From Apilactobacillus ozensis DSM 23829 = JCM 17196 (GTDB lineage: Bacteria; Bacillota; Bacilli; Lactobacillales; Lactobacillaceae), in NCBI RefSeq assembly GCF_001435995.1, contig NZ_AYYQ01000027.1:502-38147 (forward strand): 37,646 nt of DNA, written 5' to 3'. Positions within the stretch are counted from its first letter, which is position 1, and every line of letters starts with the position of its first letter. The notes under the pieces were generated by a model. That model saw only the letters and a program-made list of their open reading frames with translations. It had not been told where the DNA came from and did no database searches. Shown one piece after another: positions 17,203 to 25,785 of this stretch. The translations under genes and the position numbers were made by a program.

Positions 17203-19560
17203 TTGAACAGTAAAGTTTTTGAAACTTTAGAATATGAAAAAATAAAACAAAAAATAAATAAATATTTAACAACTAAAAGTGGAACTGATGAGCTAAGACA
17301 AATGATGCCTAGTTCTGACAAAATTGAGATTTCCAAGTTATTAGATGAAACCGATGATGGATTTAAAATTATACGTTTAAATTTGGCAATGCCAATTCCT
17401 AGAATTAACGATATAACTTCTTTTATGAAGAGATTACGAATCGACGGTATTTTGAGTAGTACTGAATTATCAAAAATTAAGGTTTTATTATCTTCAGTTA
17501 ATGACTTAACTCGATTCTTTTCTAATTTAAAAGATGATAAAGTAGAATTTAATTATTTATATCGTATTATTGACAGCTTTCAGTTAATGCCTTCAATTGC
17601 TCAAAATTTATCTTCATCCATCGATGATAGTGGGAAAATTTTAGATGATGCTTCTAGCGAATTGAGAGCGGTCAGAAGACAAATAAAAGCTTTAGAAGGT
17701 AGTATTCGTTCTAAAATGAATGGAACAATTAAACACCAAGCTAATAAGTTAAGTGAAAGTATAATTACGATTCGTGATGGTCGCTTTGTTGTACCGGTTA
17801 AGGCCGAGTATAAGCAAAGTTTTGGTGGGATTGTGCATGATCAAAGTGCTTCTGGGCAAACTCTGTATATGGAGCCAGCCAACGTTGTTGAATCCAATAA
17901 TGATTTACGTCGATACCAAATTACGCAAAAGCAAGAAGAACGTAAAGTGTTATTTAGATTGTCTAATATGATTAGACCTTATGAAAATGAAATCGTTAAT
18001 AACTTTAAAATATTGGGGCATCTAGATTTAATTAACGCAAAAGCAATGTATGCTAGGGATTTGAAAGCTACTAAGCCAGTAATATCAACAGATTGCTATG
18101 TTAATTTAAAAAAGGCTAGACATCCCTTGATTGATCAAAATAAAGTTGTGGCCAATGACATTACACTAGGTCGTAAATATAAGACTGTAATTATCACAGG
18201 GCCTAATACCGGTGGTAAAACTATTACTTTAAAAACTTTAGGACTGTTACAATTAATGGGCCAATCCGGTATTTTTATACCATCAGCTGAAGAGTCTAAT
18301 ATTGCTATTTTTGATGATATTTTCGCTGATATTGGTGATGACCAATCAATTGAACAAAATCTAAGTACTTTTTCTTCACATATGGATAATATTGTCAATA
18401 TATTACATGCTATAACCGATAAAAGTTTAGTCCTACTTGATGAATTAGGTGCTGGAACGGACCCTAATGAGGGAGCTGCTTTAGCAATGTCTATCTTAGA
18501 TTATATTGGTTCTATTGATAGTACAGTTATGTCAACAACTCACTACCCAGAATTAAAAGCCTATGCTTACAATCGTCCTAGCACAATTAATGCTTCAATG
18601 GAATTTAACATTGAAACTTTAGCACCTACCTATCACTTATTAATGGGAATTCCAGGTCAAAGTAATGGGCTTAATATTGCTGAAAGATTAGGCATCAATG
18701 AAAGAATTATTAATGAAGCTAGGTCTTTAACTAGTCAAGATAGTCAAGATTTAAATAATATGATTGTTGAACTTACTAATCAAACTAAAAAAGCTAGAGA
18801 GGATTATGAATTTATTCATAATCAGTTGATTGAATCAGAAAAGTTACATCAAGAATTATCAGAAAAGCTTTCTAAATTTTATAATCAAAGAGATAATTTA
18901 GTTAGAAAGGCCAAAGAAGATGCTAATGAAATAGCTTTAAGTGCTAAGCGTAAAGCTGATGATATAATTAAAGACTTGCATGAAAAACAATCCAATTTAG
19001 GGCAAGCTAGTTTTAAAGAAAATGAATTGATTAATGCACAAGGACAATTAAATTCATTAACTTATGATATTAATTTAAAAAACAACAAGGTGTTGAAGAA
19101 GGAAAAAGCTAAACATGATTTTCATAAAGGTGATGATGTTGTAGTTAAGTCTTATGGTCAACGTGGTGTTTTAATATCTAAATCTAGTAAAGATGAATGG
19201 ATTGTCCAAATGGGCATTTTAAAAATGAAAATCAATGTTTCAGATTTGGAAATAGTTAAAGATGATGATAGTAAATCTAAAAGTAGATATACTCGCGTTA
19301 AACGAACTAAATCTTCAGGAATATCAACCCAACTTGATCTACGAGGCCATCGCTATGATGATGCTATGCAAGAAGTCGATAGATATTTAGATGCAGCTAT
19401 ACTGGCAGGATATCCTTCTGTAACTATTATTCATGGTAAAGGTACGGGTGCTTTACGTAAGGGAGTCAATAAATTATTGAGTAAAGATAGAAGGGTAAAA
19501 AACTATAGCTATTCACCTGCTAATGCTGGTGGTGATGGTTCAACGGTTGTAACTTTTTAA
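17203..19560 (+). CDS. mutS2: MutS2 (RqcU) ATPase with Smr domain
   Basis: MutS2 homologues lack the mismatch-recognition domain. They act in suppression of recombination and, in Bacillus, in resolving collided ribosomes. The 785 residues contain the MutS-like lever region and an ATPase with Walker A TGPNTGGKT (about 332-340) and Walker B LLDELGAGTDPNEG. A coiled coil covers about 520-620, followed by a KOW-like segment (GDDVVVKSYGQRG). The C-terminal Smr nuclease domain has LDLRGHRYDDA (about 711) and HGKGTGALRKGV. The start is TTG with GGTGGAGGAGA just upstream. All catalytic motifs appear intact. Confidence 0.95.
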   Translation: MNSKVFETLEYEKIKQKINKYLTTKSGTDELRQMMPSSDKIEISKLLDETDDGFKIIRLNLAMPIPRINDITSFMKRLRIDGILSSTELSKIKVLLSSVNDLTRFFSNLKDDKVEFNYLYRIIDSFQLMPSIAQNLSSSIDDSGKILDDASSELRAVRRQIKALEGSIRSKMNGTIKHQANKLSESIITIRDGRFVVPVKAEYKQSFGGIVHDQSASGQTLYMEPANVVESNNDLRRYQITQKQEERKVLFRLSNMIRPYENEIVNNFKILGHLDLINAKAMYARDLKATKPVISTDCYVNLKKARHPLIDQNKVVANDITLGRKYKTVIITGPNTGGKTITLKTLGLLQLMGQSGIFIPSAEESNIAIFDDIFADIGDDQSIEQNLSTFSSHMDNIVNILHAITDKSLVLLDELGAGTDPNEGAALAMSILDYIGSIDSTVMSTTHYPELKAYAYNRPSTINASMEFNIETLAPTYHLLMGIPGQSNGLNIAERLGINERIINEARSLTSQDSQDLNNMIVELTNQTKKAREDYEFIHNQLIESEKLHQELSEKLSKFYNQRDNLVRKAKEDANEIALSAKRKADDIIKDLHEKQSNLGQASFKENELINAQGQLNSLTYDINLKNNKVLKKEKAKHDFHKGDDVVVKSYGQRGVLISKSSKDEWIVQMGILKMKINVSDLEIVKDDDSKSKSRYTRVKRTKSSGISTQLDLRGHRYDDAMQEVDRYLDAAILAGYPSVTIIHGKGTGALRKGVNKLLSKDRRVKNYSYSPANAGGDGSTVVTF

Positions 19561-19577
19561 CCATTAAACCATAATAG

Positions 19578-19605
19578 TTGCAAGTTTAATTTATGCTGAT
19601 ATACT
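19578..19605 (+). promoter_or_regulatory. Sigma-A promoter of trxA
   Basis: TTGCAA, a 16-base spacer and TATACT with an upstream TGA form an extended -10 promoter. It lies in the gap after mutS2, for which no hairpin terminator is seen. Confidence 0.75.
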
Positions 19606-19639
19606 TACTTTTAGTAAATGAGATTAAGGAGTGATTTTA

Positions 19640-19948
19640 ATGGTTTCAGAAACAACAGATAAGACTTTTGAAAATGATACCAGTAAGGGTATTACCTTAA
19701 CTGACTTTTGGGCTACTTGGTGTGGACCTTGTAGAATGCAATCACCTGTCGTTGATGAGTTAGCTGATGAAATGAGCGATAAAGTTACTTTCAACAAAAT
19801 GGACATCGATAAGAATCCAGAAACTCCACAAAAATTGGGCATAATGAGTATACCAACTTTATTGGTTAAAAAAGATGGCGAAATTGTTAAAAGCATTGTA
19901 GGTTACCACAGCAAAGAACAATTAGCTTCTATTTTAAATAGTTTATAA
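19640..19948 (+). CDS. trxA: Thioredoxin
   Basis: This small cytosolic dithiol reductant has the classical WATWCGPCRM active site (CGPC), the IPTLL cis-proline loop and the GYHSKEQL C-terminal helix. The length is 102 residues. The ATG at 19640 lies 8 bases after AAGGAG. An in-frame GTG at 19631 overlaps that ribosome site and is rejected. The gene has its own promoter and a bidirectional terminator. Its partner reductase is not in the window. Confidence 0.95.
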   Translation: MVSETTDKTFENDTSKGITLTDFWATWCGPCRMQSPVVDELADEMSDKVTFNKMDIDKNPETPQKLGIMSIPTLLVKKDGEIVKSIVGYHSKEQLASILNSL

Positions 19949-19950
19949 AT

Positions 19951-19984
19951 AAAAAATGCATTAACTTTTGTTAATGCATTTTTT
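19951..19984. terminator. Bidirectional terminator between trxA and yslB
   Basis: There is a 15-base-pair stem, aaaaaatgcattaac/gttaatgcatttttt, with loop tttt. A-rich and T-rich flanks let it serve both convergent genes. It reaches the yslB stop codon. Confidence 0.9.
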
Positions 19985-20471
19985 ATTTATTAATAATTTC
20001 AAAACTTTTATTATCAATAGGGGTGTTAGAAGGTTGTTTTTGATCCATATGAACTCTAATTAAAACGACTCCATTTTTATCTTCTTTTGGATTCATTTCG
20101 GCTTCTGCTAAAACACCCATTTGTTGTTCAGTTGTTTGGGCTAAAAAGCCTGCTTCGAACATAAAATCAGCGTCAGCATCATTTTGAATGCGTTTATCAA
20201 CAATATCGCCACTTAGATTCCATTGAACGCAACTTGTGCTTTCTGATTTTAATTCAAGATTACCTAAACCACTTTGCTTAAAAAATATGATTAAGTCTAG
20301 TGCATCCTTTATTTGAAATTTTCGAGCCATCTTTTTACCAGCCCAATACATTATGTTGTGATTATCTTTGCCCAATAACTCCTTAATAAGCGAATCTCTT
20401 AAAAATAACTCACCCCAAAAATCTTTTGTTTTGGTGTCTTCTATAATAGATTTATATAATTTTTCACTCAT
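19983..20471 (-). CDS. yslB: YslB family protein (DUF2507)
   Basis: This small cytosolic protein of about 162 residues belongs to a Firmicutes family of unknown function with a V4R-like fold. Family features visible are DFWGELFLRDSLIKELLG, the MYWAGKKMARKF segment, the GFLAQTTEQQ segment and LAEAEMN. The start MSEKLYKS at 20471 is preferred over an in-frame ATG 21 bases upstream, because GGAG lies between the two, 10 bases from the chosen ATG. It is the only minus-strand gene in this part and is transcribed divergently from racE. The same yslB/racE adjacency occurs in Bacillus. Confidence 0.88.
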   Translation of the reverse strand: MSEKLYKSIIEDTKTKDFWGELFLRDSLIKELLGKDNHNIMYWAGKKMARKFQIKDALDLIIFFKQSGLGNLELKSESTSCVQWNLSGDIVDKRIQNDADADFMFEAGFLAQTTEQQMGVLAEAEMNPKEDKNGVVLIRVHMDQKQPSNTPIDNKSFEIINK

Positions 20472-20502
20472 AAATAAATAACTCCAATTCATTAAATTAC
20501 TT

Positions 20503-20530
20503 ATTATAATTATACATTTAATACTGTGAA
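20503..20530 (-). promoter_or_regulatory. Probable promoter of yslB
   Basis: On the minus strand TTCACA is followed after 16 bases by TATAAT, about 30 bases ahead of yslB. A second TATAAT overlaps at 20509-20514, so the exact element is uncertain. Confidence 0.45.
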
Positions 20531-20563
20531 TATAAACAATATATAATTAAATTTTGTCAAATC

Positions 20564-20593
20564 TTGTCTCTAAATTAATATTAGCTGTATAAT
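20564..20593 (+). promoter_or_regulatory. Sigma-A promoter of racE-rdgB
   Basis: TTGTCT, an 18-base spacer and a perfect TATAAT lie 36 bases before racE. Confidence 0.7.
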
Positions 20594-20628
20594 ATAATTT
20601 CAAGCTGTTTTTGAAAGAAGGTTAAGCA

Positions 20629-21441
20629 TTGGATACTCGTTCGATTGGTTTTATGGATTCAGGGGTTGGCGGTTTAACTGTGATGAGAGAAGCCCAAAAA
20701 GAAATACCCAATGAAAATATGATATATTTTGGCGACGAATTAAGATTACCATATGGTGAGAAGACAATTGAGGAAATCCAAAAATACTCAATACAAATTT
20801 CTAAATTTTTTTTGAAACATAATATAAAGTTGATGGTGATTGCCTGTAACACTGCTACAGCTCGTTCTTTGGAAATGCTTAAAAAAGAGTTGCCAATTCC
20901 GGTAATTGGTGTCATAGAACCTGGTAGTAAATTAGCTGTAAGTAGTACTAAAGACAAAAGAATTGGTGTTATTGCGACTAATAGTACAATTAAAAGTGGT
21001 TCTTATGAAAAAAATATTAATAAAATTGATAACGCTGTAGAAGTTTTCAGCTTAGGATGTCCAGAATTTGTTACAATGGTCGAGAGCGAAAATTACAGTG
21101 GTTACGAAAATCAATCGAAAGTAAATACAATTTTAGCTCCGATGATGGGTAATAAGATTGACACTTTAGTTTTAGGGTGTACTCATTTTCCAATAATGAA
21201 AAATTTAATTCAAAATGCATTAGGTAGTAAAGTGTTATTAGTCGACCCTGGAATAGCGGTTAGTAAAAGTATAAAAAATGTTTTATATGCTAATGACATC
21301 CAAAATAATTCCAATAATGTTGGAATGACTAGTTTCTTTACGACTGGAAATGCAAGTTCATTTAAAAGAATAGCTGAAGATTGGCTTAATTATAAAGTAG
21401 AAGTTGCAAATGTATCAATTAAAGAATTGGAGGCTTTATAA
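20629..21441 (+). CDS. racE: Glutamate racemase
   Basis: The enzyme interconverts L- and D-glutamate, supplying D-Glu for peptidoglycan. The 270-residue protein has the N-terminal FMDSGVGGLTVMRE, the two catalytic cysteines in ACNTATA and GCTHFP, and FGDELRLPYGEK. The start is TTG with AGAAGG 7 bases upstream; translation begins right at the conserved SIGFMDSG strand, so no upstream extension is needed. It is followed after 2 bases by rdgB, as in Bacillus racE-ysnA. Confidence 0.95.
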   Translation: MDTRSIGFMDSGVGGLTVMREAQKEIPNENMIYFGDELRLPYGEKTIEEIQKYSIQISKFFLKHNIKLMVIACNTATARSLEMLKKELPIPVIGVIEPGSKLAVSSTKDKRIGVIATNSTIKSGSYEKNINKIDNAVEVFSLGCPEFVTMVESENYSGYENQSKVNTILAPMMGNKIDTLVLGCTHFPIMKNLIQNALGSKVLLVDPGIAVSKSIKNVLYANDIQNNSNNVGMTSFFTTGNASSFKRIAEDWLNYKVEVANVSIKELEAL

Positions 21442-21443
21442 AT

Positions 21444-22037
21444 ATGACTAGTGAAGTTGTATTAGCGACTAACAATGTTAATAAGGCAAGAGAATTTAGA
21501 GAAATGTTTAAGCCATTAGGCATAACTATAAAGACTTTAAAAGATTTTCCTAACGTTGAGAGTATTGCTGAAACGGGAGATTCTTTTGAAGAAAATGCCA
21601 TATTAAAAGCACAACATTTACATAACCAGACTAATTTACCAGTCATTGCTGATGACTCTGGGTTACAAGTTTTATCATTAAATGGAGCTCCTGGAATATA
21701 CTCAGCTCGTTATGCCGGAGACCATGATGATGATGCTAATAATCAAAAATTATTAAAAGAGTTATCTAATAAGACTAACCGGGATGCTCAATTTGTAACT
21801 TGTCTAGTTTTAGTCACAAAAGATAACAGTAAAATTGTGGTCTATGGTTGCTTAAATGGAGAAATAATTGATCATTCAGTGGGATCTAATGGATTTGGAT
21901 ATGATCCATTGTTTTATGTTTCATCAAAAGGTAAGACATTAGCTGAAATGAGCGATGAAGAAAAAAATAGTATTAGTCATCGTGGAAAAGCATTAAATAA
22001 ACTACTTAACATTATCGAAAATAATTTTCTTAATTAA
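21444..22037 (+). CDS. rdgB: RdgB/HAM1 family non-canonical purine NTP pyrophosphatase
   Basis: The enzyme removes dITP, ITP and XTP from the nucleotide pool by hydrolysis to the monophosphate and pyrophosphate. The 197 residues show the expected LATNNVNKAREF start, the substrate/metal motif IADDSGLQV, GAPGIYSARYAG, GFGYDPLF and the C-terminal NSISHRGKAL. It is translationally close to racE (2-base gap), with GGAGG in the racE end. Confidence 0.95.
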   Translation: MTSEVVLATNNVNKAREFREMFKPLGITIKTLKDFPNVESIAETGDSFEENAILKAQHLHNQTNLPVIADDSGLQVLSLNGAPGIYSARYAGDHDDDANNQKLLKELSNKTNRDAQFVTCLVLVTKDNSKIVVYGCLNGEIIDHSVGSNGFGYDPLFYVSSKGKTLAEMSDEEKNSISHRGKALNKLLNIIENNFLN

Positions 22038-22048
22038 TCTGTTAATAA

Positions 22049-22077
22049 TTGTAAAGCTATTTTCAAAATGCTATTCT
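22049..22077 (+). promoter_or_regulatory. Sigma-A promoter of the DUF948/ytxH pair
   Basis: TTGTAA, a 17-base spacer and TATTCT preceded by TGC form an extended -10 promoter, 31 bases ahead of the DUF948 start. Confidence 0.7.
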
Positions 22078-22107
22078 TAACATAGTATGTAAAAGGAGGG
22101 GTTGTTT

Positions 22108-22488
22108 ATGACTGGTGGAGAAATAGCTGCGTTACTTGCGGCTTTGGCTTTTATCGTACTTGTTATTTTCTTATGCATGTTTATAAAAAAGCTGATAAGG
22201 AATTTAGAAGAAATGGAAAGAACTATTAATTCAATTTCCAATGACGTTGATATTCTTTCTAAACAAGCAGAAAATGTACTAGCTAGTTCTAACACTTTGA
22301 TAAAAGATATAGATGAAAAGTTGAATACAATTAGTCCAGTCTTTGATGCAGCAGCTGAAGTAGGGCACAGTGTTTCTGACTTTAATACAGCAACACATGA
22401 TTTTACAAGTAAATTCCGTAATCGTAAGAAAAGCTCGTTATTAACAAGATTTATTCCAATGAGAAGCAAAAAAAGTAGAAAAAAGTAA
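22108..22488 (+). CDS. DUF948 membrane protein (YtxG-like)
   Basis: This 126-residue protein has one N-terminal membrane helix (about residues 6-28, AALLAALAFIVLVIFLCMF). A cytoplasmic helical region resembling DUF948/YtxG proteins follows (repeated hydrophobic spacing in NSISNDVDILSKQAENVLASS), then a basic tail KKSSLLTRFIP...KKSRKK. The function is unknown; Bacillus YtxG is a general-stress protein. ATG 22108 is used because AAAGGAGGGG lies just upstream; a TTG at 22102 is too close. It pairs with the next gene and ccpA, as ytxG-ytxH do near ccpA in Bacillus. Confidence 0.82.
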   Translation: MTGGEIAALLAALAFIVLVIFLCMFIKKLIRNLEEMERTINSISNDVDILSKQAENVLASSNTLIKDIDEKLNTISPVFDAAAEVGHSVSDFNTATHDFTSKFRNRKKSSLLTRFIPMRSKKSRKK

Positions 22489-22511
22489 CAATTTATTAGG
22501 AGGCTTTTAAA

Positions 22512-22931
22512 ATGAGTAAAAGTGGATTTTTGTTAGGATTTGTTTCTGGAGTAGCAGCAACTGCTTATACTGTATATCAAAAACTTGATGCCGATAAGAG
22601 ACAAGATTTTACTGATAACGCCAAGAAAATGGTTAATGATGTTAAGAATAGAGCTGTTGACTACACGTTTTATGCTAGAGATTCCTTCGATGACTTAAAA
22701 GATAAAGTTAACGACAAAACAGATGAAGTTAAAGATACCATTCATCAAGCTGCTGATAAGGTGACCGATAAGGCAAATGATAAAGTTGATGAATATGCTG
22801 ATAATAAAACTACTCAATTTCATCAAGCTGCTGATAATCTAAGAAATGACCTTAAAGAAGAAGATAACGGTAAAGAAGAAGACATTGTTATTGATGGCGG
22901 ATTCATACATCAAGGTTCTTCAAATAAATAA
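22512..22931 (+). CDS. YtxH-like membrane-anchored stress protein
   Basis: This 139-residue protein starts with a glycine-rich membrane helix (GFLLGFVSGVAATAYTVYQ, about 5-24) typical of YtxH. A very charged helical region follows (about 28-120) with repeated DK, HQAADK and DKVDEYADN units, and a short end IDGGFIHQG. The pattern resembles LEA-like or apolipoprotein-like amphipathic helices. The role is unknown; related proteins are general-stress proteins in Bacillus. A good AGGAGG ribosome site lies upstream. It is the last gene before a strong terminator. Confidence 0.8.
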   Translation: MSKSGFLLGFVSGVAATAYTVYQKLDADKRQDFTDNAKKMVNDVKNRAVDYTFYARDSFDDLKDKVNDKTDEVKDTIHQAADKVTDKANDKVDEYADNKTTQFHQAADNLRNDLKEEDNGKEEDIVIDGGFIHQGSSNK

Positions 22932-22945
22932 ATTTTTATTTAATT

Positions 22946-22980
22946 AAAAAAGGGATTGAATTTATTCAATCCCTTTTTTG
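22946..22980. terminator. Rho-independent terminator after ytxH-like gene
   Basis: A 15-base-pair perfect stem, aaaaaagggattgaa/ttcaatccctttttt, has loop ttta. It separates the stress-protein pair from ccpA. Confidence 0.93.
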
Positions 22981-22988
22981 TTTGTTTC

Positions 22989-23017
22989 TTGTTAATTAAG
23001 ATTTCTTCTGCTATATT
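22989..23017 (+). promoter_or_regulatory. Sigma-A promoter of ccpA
   Basis: TTGTTA, a 17-base spacer and TATATT preceded by TGC form an extended -10 promoter. The predicted start near 23024 coincides with the left edge of a cre-like site. Confidence 0.75.
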
Positions 23018-23024
23018 AATTAAA

Positions 23025-23038
23025 TGTAAGCGTTATAC
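23025..23038 (+). promoter_or_regulatory. Probable cre site (CcpA operator) at the ccpA start
   Basis: TGTAAGCGTTATAC matches the cre consensus TGWAARCGYTWNCW at 12 of 14 positions. Only the last two bases differ. It covers the predicted transcription start, so bound CcpA would repress its own gene. The call rests on the motif alone. Confidence 0.7.
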
Positions 23039-23072
23039 TTAATTAAATTATTTAAGAAAGGACTCCAGTTTT

Positions 23073-24086
23073 ATGAATAAGCAAAATGTAACTATTTATG
23101 ATGTTGCTAGAGAGTCTGGAGTGTCTATGGCAACAGTTTCTAGGGTTGTAAATGGAACATCCAATGTTAGACCTTCAACTAAAAAAAAGGTTATGGATGT
23201 TATTGAAAAATTAAATTATAGACCTAACGAAGTAGCTCGAGGATTAGCTAGTAAAAAAACTACAACTGTGGGAGTTATCATCCCTGATGTTACTAACAAT
23301 TATTTTGCATCTTTAGCTCGAGGAATTGATGACATTGCAGCTATGTATAAATATAATATAATTTTGGCAAATTCAGACGGTAAAGAAAAGAAAGAACTAA
23401 AGGTAATTAATACTTTATTATCTAAACAAGTCGACGGAATTATATTTATGGGTAATGAGATAACTCCAGCTATCCGAAAAAGTTTTAAAGATGCTAATGT
23501 ACCAATTGTTTTAGCTGGTTCAGTTGATTCTAAAAAAACTGTACCAAGCGTTAATATTAACTATAAAAATGCAATTGAAAATGTGACTAGCGAATTAATT
23601 AATCATCATAATAAAAAAATAGCATTTGTGTCAGGTGATTTGAGACATTCAATTAATGCAGATCATCGATTAAAAGGATATTGTGATGCTCTAAGTAAGC
23701 ATGATATCCAATACAATCAAAACTATGTTTTTGAAACTAATGAAAGCTACAAAGATGGTTATGAAATTAGTCAGAACATTGTTGATCAAAAGATTAGTGC
23801 AGCAGTTGTAACTGATGACAGTTTAGCTGCTGGTATTTTGAATTGGATGACTGACCATAATATCTCCGTGCCTGATGATTTTGAAATTATTACTAGTAAT
23901 GATACACAAATTACTGAAATGACGAGGCCTAAGATGAGTTCTATTACACAACCATTATACGACATTGGTGCTGTAGCAATGCGTTTATTAACCAAAATTA
24001 TGAATGGTGATATTGAAGATAAGTACAAAGAAAATGATGTTTTACTTCAGTATGGAGTAATTAATAGAGAATCTACAAGAAAATAG
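23073..24086 (+). CDS. ccpA: Catabolite control protein A
   Basis: CcpA is the LacI-family master regulator of carbon catabolite control in Firmicutes and works with HPr-Ser46-P. The 337 residues have the N-terminal HTH (TIYDVARESGVSMATVSRVVNG) and the hinge NYRPNEVARGLASKKTTTVG. The periplasmic-binding-protein-like core contains IIPDVTNNYFASLARGIDD and ends with MSSITQPLYDIGAVAMRLL. These segments closely match CcpA rather than a sugar-specific LacI repressor, and no sugar operon is adjacent. The neighbouring cre site suggests autoregulation. pepQ, often divergent from ccpA in other lactobacilli, is absent here; the DUF948/YtxH pair is next door, as in Bacillus. Confidence 0.93.
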   Translation: MNKQNVTIYDVARESGVSMATVSRVVNGTSNVRPSTKKKVMDVIEKLNYRPNEVARGLASKKTTTVGVIIPDVTNNYFASLARGIDDIAAMYKYNIILANSDGKEKKELKVINTLLSKQVDGIIFMGNEITPAIRKSFKDANVPIVLAGSVDSKKTVPSVNINYKNAIENVTSELINHHNKKIAFVSGDLRHSINADHRLKGYCDALSKHDIQYNQNYVFETNESYKDGYEISQNIVDQKISAAVVTDDSLAAGILNWMTDHNISVPDDFEIITSNDTQITEMTRPKMSSITQPLYDIGAVAMRLLTKIMNGDIEDKYKENDVLLQYGVINRESTRK

Positions 24087-24102
24087 GAGTGGGCTTTGTT
24101 TT

Positions 24103-24924
24103 ATGGTTGATGAAAACAATCAAGAAATAACGCGTTCAGAAAAATTTAAAGCAGTTAGTAAATCTGGTAAACACAAGTTTTTGATTTTATTTTTAATCGT
24201 TTTCGTGGTTGCTTTTGCTATGACTGTAGCTTTAAAAAACAATATCTTTAATAAAGATGCTGTTAATTCAGACAAGATAACTAATGATATAAGTAAGCAT
24301 ATAACAAATAATTATCAAAAATACCTAACACAACAGGGTATCAATGAAAATGTTTTAAGTAAAAAATATATATCAGATATCGTCGATGTTGAAATTGATA
24401 ATATTTACAATCATAACGATTTAAAAATTAGTAATGCTCAGGTCCAACCAATTATTAATAAAGCAATTAAGTCTGAAAATAGTAGTTCTGCTTTTAAAAT
24501 ACCTGAAAATTTATATATTAATAATTATATTACTGAAACGGTTACAAAAGGTGTTAATGATTATGTTAGTACTAACCAGAATCGGGAATTACTTTCTAAA
24601 TTTCATGTTGTAAAACAATATTTGAGTGTATCATTAATAGCCAGTGCAATTTTAATAGGCTTAATTTTAATTTATTCTATATTTAAAGGCTGCTTTATTC
24701 ATTTATTAAAGTGGTCGTTGCTGTTTACTTCCTTTATGTTATTTGCAGTTTATTTTATGTCAAATGTTATTAACAATGCTATAAATACTTATAACGAAGT
24801 GGCCTTGGAGTATGTATCTTCGACTCATATTGATAGTTTTTATAATGATTTATGTTTTGGTGGTTTAGTCACTTTAATTGTTAGCTTATTAATATTTGCT
24901 ATGCATAAATTGGTAAAACCTTGA
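24103..24924 (+). CDS. Unrecognised membrane protein, four predicted membrane segments
   Basis: I do not recognise a family. The 273 residues have a short basic cytoplasmic N-terminus (about 1-25) and a first membrane helix (about 26-45, FLILFLIVFVVAFAMTVAL). An extracellular-side domain of about 125 residues follows, rich in Asn, Lys and Ile. Three further membrane helices lie at about 173-193, 197-219 and 250-268. No signal-cleavage or lipobox motif is seen. It starts 16 bases after ccpA, with AGGAG 13 bases from the ATG, so it is probably cotranscribed with ccpA. The next promoter overlaps its stop codon. Confidence 0.7.
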   Translation: MVDENNQEITRSEKFKAVSKSGKHKFLILFLIVFVVAFAMTVALKNNIFNKDAVNSDKITNDISKHITNNYQKYLTQQGINENVLSKKYISDIVDVEIDNIYNHNDLKISNAQVQPIINKAIKSENSSSAFKIPENLYINNYITETVTKGVNDYVSTNQNRELLSKFHVVKQYLSVSLIASAILIGLILIYSIFKGCFIHLLKWSLLFTSFMLFAVYFMSNVINNAINTYNEVALEYVSSTHIDSFYNDLCFGGLVTLIVSLLIFAMHKLVKP

Positions 24925-24949
24925 TTATCAATATTCATATTGCTATAAT
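24921..24949 (+). promoter_or_regulatory. Sigma-A promoter of yebC
   Basis: TTGATT overlaps the stop of the upstream gene. A 17-base spacer and TATAAT preceded by TGC follow. This is a strong extended -10 promoter about 50 bases ahead of yebC. Confidence 0.82.
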
Positions 24950-25000
24950 TAAATCTGTTTGCAACTAAAAAGATAAGAAAATGAGAGGAGTGCTGAGATC

Positions 25001-25735
25001 ATGTCAGGACATTCAAAATGGCATAACATTCAAGGTCGTAAAGGTGCCCAAGATAAAAAACGTGGTAAAATTTTTCAAAAAATATCTCGTGACTTATATC
25101 AAGCCGCAAAAGCTGGGGGTCCAGAACCAGATGGTAATCCTCAACTTCGTTTAGTTATGGAAAAAGCCCGTGCTGCTAATATGCCTAAAGATAATGTACA
25201 ACGTGCAATCGATAAGGCATCTGGTCTTGGTGGTGCTAAGTATGACGAAATTACTTACGAAGGTTATGGACCTGGTGGTACTGCAATCATGGTTTCATGT
25301 TTAACTGATAACAAGAACCGTACAGCTGCCGCTATTCGTTCCGCTTTTACTCATCACGGAGGCTCATTAGGTGCTAATGGTTCAGTTTCTTACATGTTTG
25401 ATCGTAAAGGATACATTGTTATCTTACGTGATGGCTTAGATACTGATGAAGATAGTATGTTAATGGACGCTTTAGATGCCGGTGCAGAAGACATGAAAGC
25501 TAACGAAGACCAATTTGAAATCTTTACAGCTCCTTCAGATATGACTAGCGTAAGGGATGCATTACAAGATAAATATACTTTAGATACATCTGAAGTAAAA
25601 ATGTTCCCTGAAACAATCACTGAAGTGCCAAGTGATAAGGTTTCTCAATACACCGGATTAATCGATGAATTAGACGAAAATGACGATGTTCAAGATGTTT
25701 ACGAAGCAGCTAAATTACCTGAAGATGCTGAATAA
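25001..25735 (+). CDS. YebC/PmpR family protein
   Basis: YebC proteins were described as DNA-binding regulators. Later work links at least some members to translation, helping ribosomes through difficult sequences, so the role is not settled. The 244-residue length and the start [22 protein letters not shown] are typical. The [12 protein letters not shown] motif, the TYEGYGPGG segment and the [16 protein letters not shown] region also fit. The ATG follows AGAGGAG. In lactobacilli yebC often lies directly ahead of the comG operon, as here, but a strong terminator separates them. Confidence 0.95.
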   Translation: MSGHSKWHNIQGRKGAQDKKRGKIFQKISRDLYQAAKAGGPEPDGNPQLRLVMEKARAANMPKDNVQRAIDKASGLGGAKYDEITYEGYGPGGTAIMVSCLTDNKNRTAAAIRSAFTHHGGSLGANGSVSYMFDRKGYIVILRDGLDTDEDSMLMDALDAGAEDMKANEDQFEIFTAPSDMTSVRDALQDKYTLDTSEVKMFPETITEVPSDKVSQYTGLIDELDENDDVQDVYEAAKLPEDAE

Positions 25736-25745
25736 ATATTTATAC

Positions 25746-25785
25746 AAAAAAGACTTGTAATTAAAAATAATTACAAGTCTTTTTT
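25746..25785. terminator. Rho-independent terminator between yebC and comGA
   Basis: A stem of about 17 base pairs, aaaaaagacttgtaatt/aattacaagtctttttt, has a short A-rich loop. It insulates comG from yebC transcription. Confidence 0.93.

Noticed and set aside
20480-20492. Longer yslB N-terminus from the upstream in-frame ATG
   Set aside because: The ribosome site GGAG lies within this extension and at the right distance from the downstream ATG, and the extra residues do not resemble the family start.
22725-22860. Repeated HQAADK/DKV units of the YtxH-like gene as a tandem DNA repeat
   Set aside because: The similarity is at protein level in a charged helix and is not a clean tandem repeat in the DNA; it is normal for this protein type.
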